Below, piece after piece: positions 16,593 to 24,930 of a stretch of DNA of 50,355 nt. The notes under the pieces were generated by a model. That model was not told where the DNA came from. It did no database searches and worked only from the letters and a program-made list of their open reading frames with translations. The stretch is from NCBI GenBank assembly GCA_024407875.1, contig JAKSVT010000017.1:1-50355 (forward strand), read 5' to 3'. This DNA comes from Alphaproteobacteria bacterium (GTDB lineage: Bacteria > Pseudomonadota > Alphaproteobacteria > CAAGCB01 > CAG-977). Numbering within the stretch: the first letter of the stretch is position 1; each line of letters opens with the position of its first letter. The position numbers and the translations under genes were made by a program.

Positions 16593-16628
16593 ATATTGAA
16601 ATTAAAGCTAATATTTAAGGATACAAAA

Positions 16629-17069
16629 ATGATTGCTGATATTATTGAAAAATTAAAAGATGAACCTGCTGCAATGATTGTTCGTGCAGCTTCATCAAAA
16701 GATTTAGCTCAATGTCAAAAAGACATGGCAGAAATTCAATTAGCCCCTATTCCACAAGGATATATTGATTTCTTGCGTAATGTAAATGGCTTTGCTTTTA
16801 ACGGCATTGAATTCTATTCAACAGATAATGTTACAGATCCAGAAAGTGATTATACTTTGATTGATGTTGTAACAGCTAATGAAGACTTTGCTGAATACAA
16901 TGAAGATTTAGCTCATTGCGTATTGTTAGGTCGTGCAGATGATGATTTGTATGTATACAATACACAAACACAAAAATATGAAGTTTTAGATTTTACTGGT
17001 CACGATTCGATGGAAGAATTTGATAATTTTGATCAAATGTTCGTATCAGTTGTAACACCAAGAATATAA
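16629..17069 (+). CDS. SMI1/KNR4 (SUKH)-like small protein
   Basis: A 146-residue acidic cytoplasmic protein. An upstream TTG at 16596 is in frame, but the ATG at 16629 has an AAGGA ribosome-binding site at a good distance and gives a normal start (MIADIIEKLKDEPA). The pattern LAPIPQGYIDFLRNVNGFAF followed by NGIEFYSTDN matches the SMI1/KNR4 (YrhA-like) fold. A later LLGRADDDLYVYNTQTQKYE strand pair matches the same fold. SUKH proteins include immunity proteins against polymorphic toxins and regulatory scaffolds. No toxin gene lies beside it, so immunity is only a possibility. It sits between glf and queA, 19 bases before queA. Confidence 0.6.
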   Translation: MIADIIEKLKDEPAAMIVRAASSKDLAQCQKDMAEIQLAPIPQGYIDFLRNVNGFAFNGIEFYSTDNVTDPESDYTLIDVVTANEDFAEYNEDLAHCVLLGRADDDLYVYNTQTQKYEVLDFTGHDSMEEFDNFDQMFVSVVTPRI

Positions 17070-17088
17070 TTTATTAAGCTGTATTAAA

Positions 17089-18159
17089 GTGTTAGTATCA
17101 GATTTTAATTTTGATTTGCCAAAAGAGCGAATTGCATCGCAGCCTATGGAACCTCGTGAGGCTGCGAATTTGTTGCATGTGGTTAGCGATAAAAATTTAA
17201 AGTTGGAAGATTTGCATATTTCAGATTTTCCAAATTTGTTAAGAGAAGATGATTTTTTAGTATTTAATGATACTAAAGTTATTCCTGCTAGATTGTTTGG
17301 TTTAAGAGGCAAAGCTGCTATTGAAGCTACTTTGTTTAAGTCCTTTGGAATTAATAAATGGGAAGCTTTAATTAAAAATTCTCGTAGATTGCACGAAAAC
17401 GATATAATTGATTTCTTGCCTCCAAATGATCCAAATGCTGTTCCTTTACAAGCAAAAGTTATAGGTAAAAAGGAAACAGGGCAAACATTATTAGAATTTA
17501 TAGCTGATCCAAGTGAATTGTTTTCTTTGTTAGAAAAATATGGCGTTATGCCATTACCCCCTTATATTCATAGAGAAAAAACGGAATACGGAGAAGATAA
17601 GAAAAACTATCAAACTGTCTATGCTAAAAATCCAGGTGCTGTTGCTGCTCCTACAGCAGGTTTGCATTTTACAAATAACATTTTGCAAAAAATTGCTGAT
17701 AGAGGAATTGATAATGCAAAAGTTACATTGCATGTTGGCGGTGGAACTTTTTTACCTGTAAAAGTTGAAGATACAAAAGATCATATTATGCATGCTGAAA
17801 TGGGTATAGTTTCTCAAGAAGTATGCGATAAATTAAATGAGGTTCGTTCTCAAGGACGTAGAATTGTTGCTATCGGAACTACAGCATTAAGATTGTTAGA
17901 AAGTTCTGCAGATGAAAAACGTATTTTCCATCCTTATCATCAAGAAACTTCTATATTTATTACACCAGGATATACATTCAAAGGTATAGATGCTTTATTT
18001 ACAAATTTCCATTTGCCATGCTCTACATTGTTTATGTTGGTTTGTGCATTTTGTGGAACTGATGAAATGAAAAAAGCATATCAACATGCAATTGAAAAAG
18101 AATATAGATTTTTCTCATATGGTGATGCTTGTTTCTTAGAGAACGAAAAATCTAAATAA
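17089..18159 (+). CDS. queA: tRNA preQ1(34) S-adenosylmethionine ribosyltransferase-isomerase
   Basis: A 356-residue enzyme that transfers and isomerises the ribose of SAM onto preQ1 at the tRNA wobble base, giving epoxyqueuosine. The first residues MLVSDFNFDLP align with the family N-terminus MRVTDFxFxLP, so the GTG at 17089 is the true start although its ribosome-binding site is weak. Conserved blocks are FNDTKVIPARLFGLRGKAA, PGAVAAPTAGLHFT, THVGxGTF-like VTLHVGGGTFLPV, and the C-terminal FHLPCSTLFMLVCAFCG. No other queuosine gene is nearby. Confidence 0.95.
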   Translation: MLVSDFNFDLPKERIASQPMEPREAANLLHVVSDKNLKLEDLHISDFPNLLREDDFLVFNDTKVIPARLFGLRGKAAIEATLFKSFGINKWEALIKNSRRLHENDIIDFLPPNDPNAVPLQAKVIGKKETGQTLLEFIADPSELFSLLEKYGVMPLPPYIHREKTEYGEDKKNYQTVYAKNPGAVAAPTAGLHFTNNILQKIADRGIDNAKVTLHVGGGTFLPVKVEDTKDHIMHAEMGIVSQEVCDKLNEVRSQGRRIVAIGTTALRLLESSADEKRIFHPYHQETSIFITPGYTFKGIDALFTNFHLPCSTLFMLVCAFCGTDEMKKAYQHAIEKEYRFFSYGDACFLENEKSK

Positions 18160-18181
18160 GCTTTTTATTAATAGGTTTGAA

Positions 18182-19471
18182 ATGTTAGCCCAATATTTTT
18201 TATTAATAGTATCGGTTGTTATTTTGTGCTTTCAATGGATTGGTATTTTATTATCCGATATTCAAAAGAAAAAGCCTTTGCCTGAAATAGTATCGGATAT
18301 TTATGATGCTGATAGATATAAGAAATTTATTGAGTATAATAGTGCTAAGAAAAAACTAAAATTAGTTACATCAATTAGTTGTCTACTTGTTGATATGATT
18401 GTTATATTTTCTCCTTTTTTCTCTTTAATGGAAAAAAATTATAATTATTCTGTTTATAGAACAACAATTTATACGACTTTGATTTTGATAACGTTGTCTT
18501 TAATTATTAAATTGCCGTTTGATTATTATGATACATTTAAGTTAGAGGCAAAATTTGAATTAAATAAAAAAACTTTACGTGAATTTATTAAAGACTTTTT
18601 GGTTGAAGGAATATTTGGCTTAGTTGTAAGTGTAGCTCTTTTTGCTTTGTTCGTATATGTCGGTGAAAATATGCAAAAATGGACTAATAATTACCAAGTT
18701 TCTATGTCTAAAGCATGGATTATAAGCTTAAGTATAGCTAGCGTATTGGGTTTAATTTATGCCTTATTGATGTTCTTATCTTATGGAATTTTCCATTTGT
18801 TATATAAATTCACTCCTTTAGAAGAAGGCGAATTAAGAACCAAGATTTTAGGCTTGTTAGATGGTTCTAAAAAGAAAGTTAAATATATAAACGTTTATAA
18901 TGAATCAAAAAAATCAGTTAAGAAAAACGCTTTCTTATTAAAGCTATTTTGGCATAGAGAATTTGGTATTGCTGATAATTTTATAACAGGAAATGCTCAA
19001 AGAGAATTATTAGGTGTGTTATCTCATGAAGTAGGACACTTAAAGCATAAGAAGAATTTGCTTAATTATTTAACATATATTTTTGTTGCTTTATGTATTG
19101 TTGCTCTTGCTTATATTATTTATTCACCAAAGTTGTTGTTATCAATAAGCCAATGGAGCAGAGCATCATTTAATTTAAGTATTAATAATTACTATGTTTT
19201 GTTTTTAATAGCTGAAAGTATTATCACTCCTATATTATTTTCTTTAATGATTTTTCAAAACTATCGTTCAAGACAAGAAGAATATGAAGCTGATAGAGAA
19301 AGCGTTAAAAATGGATATGGTGTAGAAATGATTGAACTTTTCAAAAGCATATGCAAAGAAGAGTTAGTAGATGTAAATCCACATCCGATTAATGAGTTCG
19401 TTAAATATGATCATCCAGGAATGGTAAATAGATTAACCGCCATTAAAAACGGAATTAATCCAGCTTCTTGA
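18182..19471 (+). CDS. M48-family membrane metalloprotease (Ste24/CAAX protease-like)
   Basis: A 429-residue polytopic membrane protein. The N-terminal region (IYDADRYKKFIEYNSAKKKL near residue 40) and several membrane helices match the Ste24-type N-terminal domain. The zinc motif HEVGH is at about residues 282-286, inside LLGVLSHEVGHLKHKK. The third ligand Glu is in EEYEADRESV near 367. Bacterial relatives act in membrane-protein quality control. The last 39 bases overlap the end of the convergent anmK gene. Confidence 0.88.
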   Translation: MLAQYFLLIVSVVILCFQWIGILLSDIQKKKPLPEIVSDIYDADRYKKFIEYNSAKKKLKLVTSISCLLVDMIVIFSPFFSLMEKNYNYSVYRTTIYTTLILITLSLIIKLPFDYYDTFKLEAKFELNKKTLREFIKDFLVEGIFGLVVSVALFALFVYVGENMQKWTNNYQVSMSKAWIISLSIASVLGLIYALLMFLSYGIFHLLYKFTPLEEGELRTKILGLLDGSKKKVKYINVYNESKKSVKKNAFLLKLFWHREFGIADNFITGNAQRELLGVLSHEVGHLKHKKNLLNYLTYIFVALCIVALAYIIYSPKLLLSISQWSRASFNLSINNYYVLFLIAESIITPILFSLMIFQNYRSRQEEYEADRESVKNGYGVEMIELFKSICKEELVDVNPHPINEFVKYDHPGMVNRLTAIKNGINPAS

Positions 19472-20752
19472 AACAATTAAAGGATCTTTTTGAGGATCGT
19501 TTAAATATTTTTGAATCTCAAATTCTTTATTTTTGTTTGGCAAAACATATATGCCAGCAATAGTAGGTGATTTTGCACCTGTAATTTTATTATTAGTAAA
19601 AGGAATTTGATTAATTTTACAGTAAGCTAAATCAGCAAAAATTCTTGCTTCCATATATTTACCTGAATAGCCATATTTTTCACTATCACAAACAATAATA
19701 TTATTCTGAAGCCTTTTATAAATTCTATCAAAAATCTCTTTATGCTCTTCTAAAATAGGCATTTCTTTTTTGTTTAATAAATTTATAAAATCATTTTCAC
19801 AAATAGGGTTTTTCCAACCTCCTCCAAACGTTAAATATGTAGAAGGTAAGTCTGATTTTATAAAATCAAGAGATAAGAAAATTGAATAAACAGCTAAATA
19901 TTCAACTGTTCTAACGGCATCATGAATTTCAGGAATGCTGTCCGGTAATTTATACCAAGTAGGATCAGAAGATCTTGGAGGATTTACTAAATAAAAGTTC
20001 TTATTATCTTTTGTTTTTGCACAAGTATTAAATAAAACTCTTAAAAAATCTAAATCTATTTTTCCTTTCTTCCCAAATTCACCATTAAAATCACAGTCTT
20101 GATCAATATATTTACGCATTAACATATCAGTAAAGTGATTAAATGGGCCTATATCAAAACCTAAAACTTCATCTTTGTTTATATAGGTAATATTCCCTGT
20201 ATTTCCTGCGTTAATAAAAGAAACAGGACCAAAGATTTTTTTTGATAAATCTTTTGAAATATGGGCATTATGCATAGGAGCTAAAGGAGCCCCTTCACCT
20301 CCATTTAAAATATCATCGGATCTAAAATCATAAATTACGGGAATATTTGTTTCATTTGCTAATTTTAAAGCATCAAAAACTTGTAAAGAATATGGCTTTT
20401 TATCTTTGGATATAGAAGGAGGTAAGTGATCACATGTTTGGCCATGAAGACCAATAGCAATAACTTCATCGGCATTAGTTTTCGATTTTGAAAGTAAATC
20501 TTTTACAACTTTTATATTTGCTTTTGTTAGTTCATCAACAATGTTTTGAAGTAAAGCACTTTGTTTATAATTTTTACAATCAAAAGTATTATCTTTGAGC
20601 ATTTGTCTGAATTTTAAAACGTTTTCTTTATAAGATTTATCAAGATTAATACTTGTGCCAATTATATCTACAATTTTGTCATTTGAAAATTCAGTTAAAA
20701 CAGCATCTGCGCCATCTAATGAATTACCCGTCATAATGCCGATAGTTTTCAT
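19433..20752 (-). CDS. anmK: Anhydro-N-acetylmuramic acid kinase
   Basis: A 439-residue sugar kinase that phosphorylates and opens 1,6-anhydroMurNAc during cell-wall recycling. The ATP-binding N-terminus IGIMTGNSLDGADAVLTEF corresponds to the family GxMSGTSLDG motif. GLHGQT, then DFRSDDILNGGEGAPLAP with the catalytic Asp, and GFDIGPFN follow. It is longer than E. coli AnmK (about 370) and more divergent; the extra length is spread through the first third and the C-terminal part. It is convergent with the M48 protease, and their 3' ends overlap by 39 bases. Recycling partners such as murQ or ampG are not in the window. Confidence 0.88.
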   Translation of the reverse strand: MKTIGIMTGNSLDGADAVLTEFSNDKIVDIIGTSINLDKSYKENVLKFRQMLKDNTFDCKNYKQSALLQNIVDELTKANIKVVKDLLSKSKTNADEVIAIGLHGQTCDHLPPSISKDKKPYSLQVFDALKLANETNIPVIYDFRSDDILNGGEGAPLAPMHNAHISKDLSKKIFGPVSFINAGNTGNITYINKDEVLGFDIGPFNHFTDMLMRKYIDQDCDFNGEFGKKGKIDLDFLRVLFNTCAKTKDNKNFYLVNPPRSSDPTWYKLPDSIPEIHDAVRTVEYLAVYSIFLSLDFIKSDLPSTYLTFGGGWKNPICENDFINLLNKKEMPILEEHKEIFDRIYKRLQNNIIVCDSEKYGYSGKYMEARIFADLAYCKINQIPFTNNKITGAKSPTIAGIYVLPNKNKEFEIQKYLNDPQKDPLIVSRSWINSVFNGG

Positions 20753-20853
20753 TTGTTAGCGCTCCTTTTTTATAAAAAATAAATTGTTTTTTTAGGCATA
20801 AATGTTATATCATAAGCTACACTTAGAATAAAGATAAATTAAGGAGTTTTATA

Positions 20854-21351
20854 ATGGAAGAAAAAAATATTGATGCATCAGAATTTTTGAAAAATGGAAT
20901 GATGTATTTAAGACAAATGTTTCCAGAAATTACTGATGCAATGAGCGAAAAAGAATTAAGAAATAAATTAATTGATCAAGCCGAATTTATCTTAGATAGA
21001 GGCTTTGAAACTCAAGCTGAAGTTATGATGATTGTCGATTTGTTATGGCGTTTGCCTGAAGATGCATTAGAAAATCCAAATTTCGATTGGTTAAAAGAAA
21101 TCTTAAACGACAAGAATATGAATGGCAAAGAAAAAATCCATGCAATTCAAGTAGCTGCAGTTATGAGAATGAATGCAGAAAATCATATTGATGATGCTCA
21201 TGGAGAAGAATGCTGTTGTCATCATGAGGACGATGAAGAATGTTGCTGCCACCATGAAGATGGTGAAAAATGTCATTGTCATCATGATAAAAAAGATGAA
21301 GATTGCAAAAAAGGTAAGAAAAAAAGAAGTTGCTGCCATAAGGATAAATAA
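20854..21351 (+). CDS. Small protein with Cys/His-rich, probably metal-binding tail
   Basis: A 165-residue cytoplasmic protein. Residues 1-110 form a helical, mostly acidic domain (SEFLKNGMMYLRQMFPEITD, then FETQAEVMMIVDLLWRLPED) that I do not recognise. Residues 116-165 are a strikingly repetitive tail with three CCCHH/CHCHH units separated by acidic residues (ECCCHHEDDE, ECCCHHEDGE, KCHCHHDKKD), then C151 and CC160-161. Such clusters bind soft or borderline metals (Zn, Ni, Cu), as in His/Cys-rich tails of metallochaperones and of Helicobacter HspA or Hpn. The ribosome-binding site AAGGAG is strong. Its stop is 2 bases before the TTG start of the ankyrin-repeat gene, so the two are probably co-translated. 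No signal peptide is seen. Confidence 0.72.
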   Translation: MEEKNIDASEFLKNGMMYLRQMFPEITDAMSEKELRNKLIDQAEFILDRGFETQAEVMMIVDLLWRLPEDALENPNFDWLKEILNDKNMNGKEKIHAIQVAAVMRMNAENHIDDAHGEECCCHHEDDEECCCHHEDGEKCHCHHDKKDEDCKKGKKKRSCCHKDK

Positions 21352-21353
21352 TT

Positions 21354-23192
21354 TTGCTAAAAAAAATCTTCCATTTTTGTTTGTTTGCTTTATGTGTAAT
21401 TCTTTATGCAAGTGGTGCTTGTGCTCAAGTGCAGTTAGCTCCACCTGTTTTTGTTGCAGTGCGTGAAAAAACTTCGTTAAACGAAATAGAAAATTTATTA
21501 CGTTCAAGAAAAGATTTGCGCTATAAAGATAATAATGGTGATACGGTTTTAACATTAGCTGTTAAAAACAAATTAGATTGGAATATTATTAAGTTTTTAG
21601 TAAATTCTGGTGCTGATTTGCGTGAAAAGAATAATGATGGCAATACAGCACTTATGCTTTCTATTCTCGCAGAATATCCTGATGAAAATATTTTAAAATT
21701 AATCGATACAAAAAAAGCTATTAATAATAGAAATAAAAATGAAGATACGGCTTTGTTGTTTGCCTTAAAAGCTAATTCTAGTGAAGCTATAATTGATGCT
21801 TTAATTGATGCTGGTGCGGGTGTTAATATTAAAAATAAAGCAGGAGAAACACCTTTAATTATTGCTATGACAAATAAATATAAGGAAAGTGTTGTAGATA
21901 AGCTTTTAAAAGCAGGTGTTGATTTAAATGTTAAAAATACAGATGGTAAAACGGCATTATTTCTAGCAATAGAACAAGGTAAAGATTATTCATTTATTCG
22001 TAAAGTTTCTGACAAAAATATTGGCATAAATTCAAAAGATCAGTTCAAAAAAACTCCTTTGATGCTTGCTTTAGAAAAAAAATATGATCAAGCGGTTATT
22101 GAATATTTAGTTGATATTGAAAGTGGATTAATTGATCAGGATATTTATGGAAATATTCCTGCTATGATTGCTATAGAAAAAGATTATGATGCTAATATTA
22201 TTAGAAAATTAATTGATAAATCTAAGCAATCTTTAACAATGAGAAATTCTAATGGTGAAACTGTACTTTCTTTAGCTGTAGACAAAAAAAAAGATAATGA
22301 TTTTCTTAAATTTTTAATTGATTCAGGATCTGATGTTAATAATAAAAATAATAATGGTGAAATACCTTTAATTAAAATAATTAATAGAGATTATTCAGAA
22401 TTTAGAATAGTTGAATTGTTGGTTGAACAAGGTTCAATAATTGAAACACCAGATTCTAAAGGTAATACGGCAGTTCATTATGCTGCTCAGTTAAATCATC
22501 TCAAAATTTTAAAGTACTTACTTAAAAAAGGTTCTTTCAGTAATCTTAGAAATAATAGTGGTGAAACACCATTATATATGGCTTTAAGTAATACAATTCA
22601 TTATGGTGTAATTAAGAGTTTAATTGAAGCTGGTGCTGATCCTAGTTTTGTTAGATTTGATGGTTTAACACCATTAGTTATTGCTTTGAGAAATCATGCA
22701 AAATACGAAATTATTAAATTGATAATGGATGCGGCTCCATATAGTGTTAATGTTTCTGTTCCTCAAAAAGCTTTAGATTCAGATAGAATAGACACAACTA
22801 CTATGTATAAAGGCGCTATAATTAAATATATTGATGTTGGTGCTGGTGAATACGATAAGAATTTTATGTTGTATGATACTTATACAAATAGTTGGGATGA
22901 ACCTGTTCTTTTAGTAGCAATTAAATCAAAAGCTCCTTTAGAGGTTATGGATTTACTGGTTAAAGCAATAAATGCTGATATTAATGTAGTAGATAAACAA
23001 GGCAAGTCTTTATTGCATTATGCTTGTTTTGTATATGGCAATAACAACAAAATTATTAAACTTCTATTAGATAATAGAATTGATTTTAGTATGAAGGATA
23101 AAAATGGCTTTACAGCAAGAACTTATTGTGAAAAGTTTTATCCAACATTTAAAGAAAATATAAAAATGCTTTTGAAAGCAGAAGAGCGATAA
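21354..23192 (+). CDS. Secreted ankyrin-repeat protein
   Basis: A 612-residue protein starting at TTG. AGGA at 21341 supports this start, and only this start gives a full signal peptide (LKKIFHFCLFALCVILYASG, cleavage near ACAQ). The mature part is a long array of about 33-residue ankyrin repeats from residue 50 to the end. Typical units are NGDTVLTLAVKNKLDWNIIK and SKGNTAVHYAAQLNHLKILK, each with a GADVN-like turn. Ankyrin arrays bind other proteins; in host-associated bacteria they may be effectors, but periplasmic ankyrin proteins also serve in stress protection. It follows the Cys/His-tail gene by 2 bases and precedes the ABC exporter by 4, so it belongs to the same operon. Confidence 0.85.
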   Translation: MLKKIFHFCLFALCVILYASGACAQVQLAPPVFVAVREKTSLNEIENLLRSRKDLRYKDNNGDTVLTLAVKNKLDWNIIKFLVNSGADLREKNNDGNTALMLSILAEYPDENILKLIDTKKAINNRNKNEDTALLFALKANSSEAIIDALIDAGAGVNIKNKAGETPLIIAMTNKYKESVVDKLLKAGVDLNVKNTDGKTALFLAIEQGKDYSFIRKVSDKNIGINSKDQFKKTPLMLALEKKYDQAVIEYLVDIESGLIDQDIYGNIPAMIAIEKDYDANIIRKLIDKSKQSLTMRNSNGETVLSLAVDKKKDNDFLKFLIDSGSDVNNKNNNGEIPLIKIINRDYSEFRIVELLVEQGSIIETPDSKGNTAVHYAAQLNHLKILKYLLKKGSFSNLRNNSGETPLYMALSNTIHYGVIKSLIEAGADPSFVRFDGLTPLVIALRNHAKYEIIKLIMDAAPYSVNVSVPQKALDSDRIDTTTMYKGAIIKYIDVGAGEYDKNFMLYDTYTNSWDEPVLLVAIKSKAPLEVMDLLVKAINADINVVDKQGKSLLHYACFVYGNNNKIIKLLLDNRIDFSMKDKNGFTARTYCEKFYPTFKENIKMLLKAEER

Positions 23193-23196
23193 TACT

Positions 23197-24930
23197 ATGA
23201 AAACCAAAGGATTTCTTAGTCTTTTTGCTTTTTTAGGCAAGTATAAAAAGTATGCTTGTTTGTCTCCTTTGTTTGTTATTGGTGAAGTTGCTTGCGAAAT
23301 TGTAATTCCAGTTATACTTGGGAAAATCTTAGATGAAAGTATGAAAAATGGTTTCTCTTCTTATGTAAAAGAAAGTGGAATCTTATTGGTAATTCTTTGC
23401 TTGATTGCTTTAGTCCTTGGATCATTAGCAGGAAGATGTTCTGCAGTTGCGGGTGCAGGATTTGCAAAAAATCTAAGATTAAAATGCTTTTCAAAAGTTC
23501 AAGATTTTTCTTTCGGAAATATTGATAAAATTTCTGTTCCTTCCATTATTACAAGACTTACATCTGATGTTACAATGGTACAAAATGTATTTATATTGCT
23601 CATTAGATCCTTAATTCGTTCGCCTATGATGATTGTAGGCTCGATTATTATGGCATTAAAAATTAATGTTGAATTAGCTTATATTTTTTTGGCTATTGTT
23701 CCAGTTTATGGATTTTGCATGTTTTATTTATCAAAGATAGCAAATCCTTTATTTTTGAAATTGATGGAAAAATATGATGGCTTAAATTCAGCATTACAGG
23801 AAATTTTAATTGCAATTAGAGTTGTTAAATCTTTTTCTAGAGAAGATTTTGAAAATAAAAAATTCGAAAGAACAGTTTTAGATTTAAAATCAGCACAAGT
23901 TAAAGCTGAAGGGGCAATGACATTAAGTGAACCTTTAATGTATTTTTGTCTTCAAGCCTGTTTGCTTTTGGTTCTGTTTTTTGGTGGAAAAATGGTCTTA
24001 AATGAGACTTTAACACCAGGTGAATTAATATGTTTTATTACATATATTAGTAATATTTTGTTGGCAATGGGAATGCTGTCAATGTTATTGATAGCTTTCT
24101 TTAGAACGAAAGTTTGTGCTAAGCGTATTAATGATGTTTTAGATGAAGAAATTCTAATTAAAGAAAATAAAAATTCAAATTTAACAATGAAAGATAATTC
24201 AATTGAGTTTGAAAATGTTAATTTTGGATTTGTTAATGATAGATGTGTTCTAAAAAATCTTAATTTTAAAATTAATTCAGGTGAGACTATAGGAATTTTG
24301 GGACAAACAGGATCAGGTAAATCTGCTTTAGTTATGCTTATTCCAAGACTTTATGATATTTTATCTGGAAAAATTAAGATTGGTGGCAATGATATTAAAG
24401 ATTATTCTTTAAGATATTTAAGATCTAACGTTTCTATGGTTTTACAAAATAATACGTTGTTTTCTGGAACTGTTGAGGAGAATTTGCGTTGGGGCAATAT
24501 TAATGCAAGTAAAGAAGAAATAAATAAGGTTTGTGAAATCGCTTGTGTTAATGAATTTATATCTAAAATGCCAAATGGATTAGATACTGAACTAGGAGAA
24601 GGTGGAGTAAATTTATCTGGTGGTCAAAAACAACGTTTATGTATTGCTAGAGCTTTGCTTAAAAAACCAAAAATTATAATTTTTGATGATTCAACAAGCG
24701 CTGTTGATACTGCAACTGATAGAAAAATTCGTTCTGGTTTAAAGGATTATATGCCGGATACAACTAAAATTATTATTGCTCAAAGAATTATTTCTGTAAT
24801 GAATGCTGATAGAATTATTTTAGTTAAAAATGGCGAAATTGTCGCATTCGATACGCCTGACAATTTATTAAATTCAAATGAATTATATTCAGATATATAT
24901 AAAACACAAATGGGAGGCATAAATGGCTAA
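23197..24930 (+). CDS. Heterodimeric ABC exporter, degenerate-site subunit
   Basis: A 577-residue half-transporter with six membrane helices (1-310) and a nucleotide-binding domain. The Walker A is GQTGSGKSALVML near 369, and the signature is canonical (NLSGGQKQRLCIARAL). The residue after the Walker B Asp is Asp rather than Glu (IIIFDDSTSAVD near 493), and the switch His is Gln (IIIAQRIISV near 526). These are the hallmarks of the degenerate half of exporters such as TM287/288 or LmrCD. It overlaps the next gene by 8 bases. The substrate could be lipid, drug or peptide and cannot be told from sequence. Confidence 0.9.
   Translation: MKTKGFLSLFAFLGKYKKYACLSPLFVIGEVACEIVIPVILGKILDESMKNGFSSYVKESGILLVILCLIALVLGSLAGRCSAVAGAGFAKNLRLKCFSKVQDFSFGNIDKISVPSIITRLTSDVTMVQNVFILLIRSLIRSPMMIVGSIIMALKINVELAYIFLAIVPVYGFCMFYLSKIANPLFLKLMEKYDGLNSALQEILIAIRVVKSFSREDFENKKFERTVLDLKSAQVKAEGAMTLSEPLMYFCLQACLLLVLFFGGKMVLNETLTPGELICFITYISNILLAMGMLSMLLIAFFRTKVCAKRINDVLDEEILIKENKNSNLTMKDNSIEFENVNFGFVNDRCVLKNLNFKINSGETIGILGQTGSGKSALVMLIPRLYDILSGKIKIGGNDIKDYSLRYLRSNVSMVLQNNTLFSGTVEENLRWGNINASKEEINKVCEIACVNEFISKMPNGLDTELGEGGVNLSGGQKQRLCIARALLKKPKIIIFDDSTSAVDTATDRKIRSGLKDYMPDTTKIIIAQRIISVMNADRIILVKNGEIVAFDTPDNLLNSNELYSDIYKTQMGGING

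Noticed and set aside
16596-16628. TTG start for the SMI1/KNR4-like gene
   Set aside because: It has no ribosome-binding site and lies next to the -10, whereas the ATG at 16629 has AAGGA at a good distance.
21103-21555. Reverse-strand frame across the Cys/His-rich tail gene
   Set aside because: It crosses two well-supported forward genes and is low-complexity, being the antisense of GAT/GAA/AAA-rich codons.
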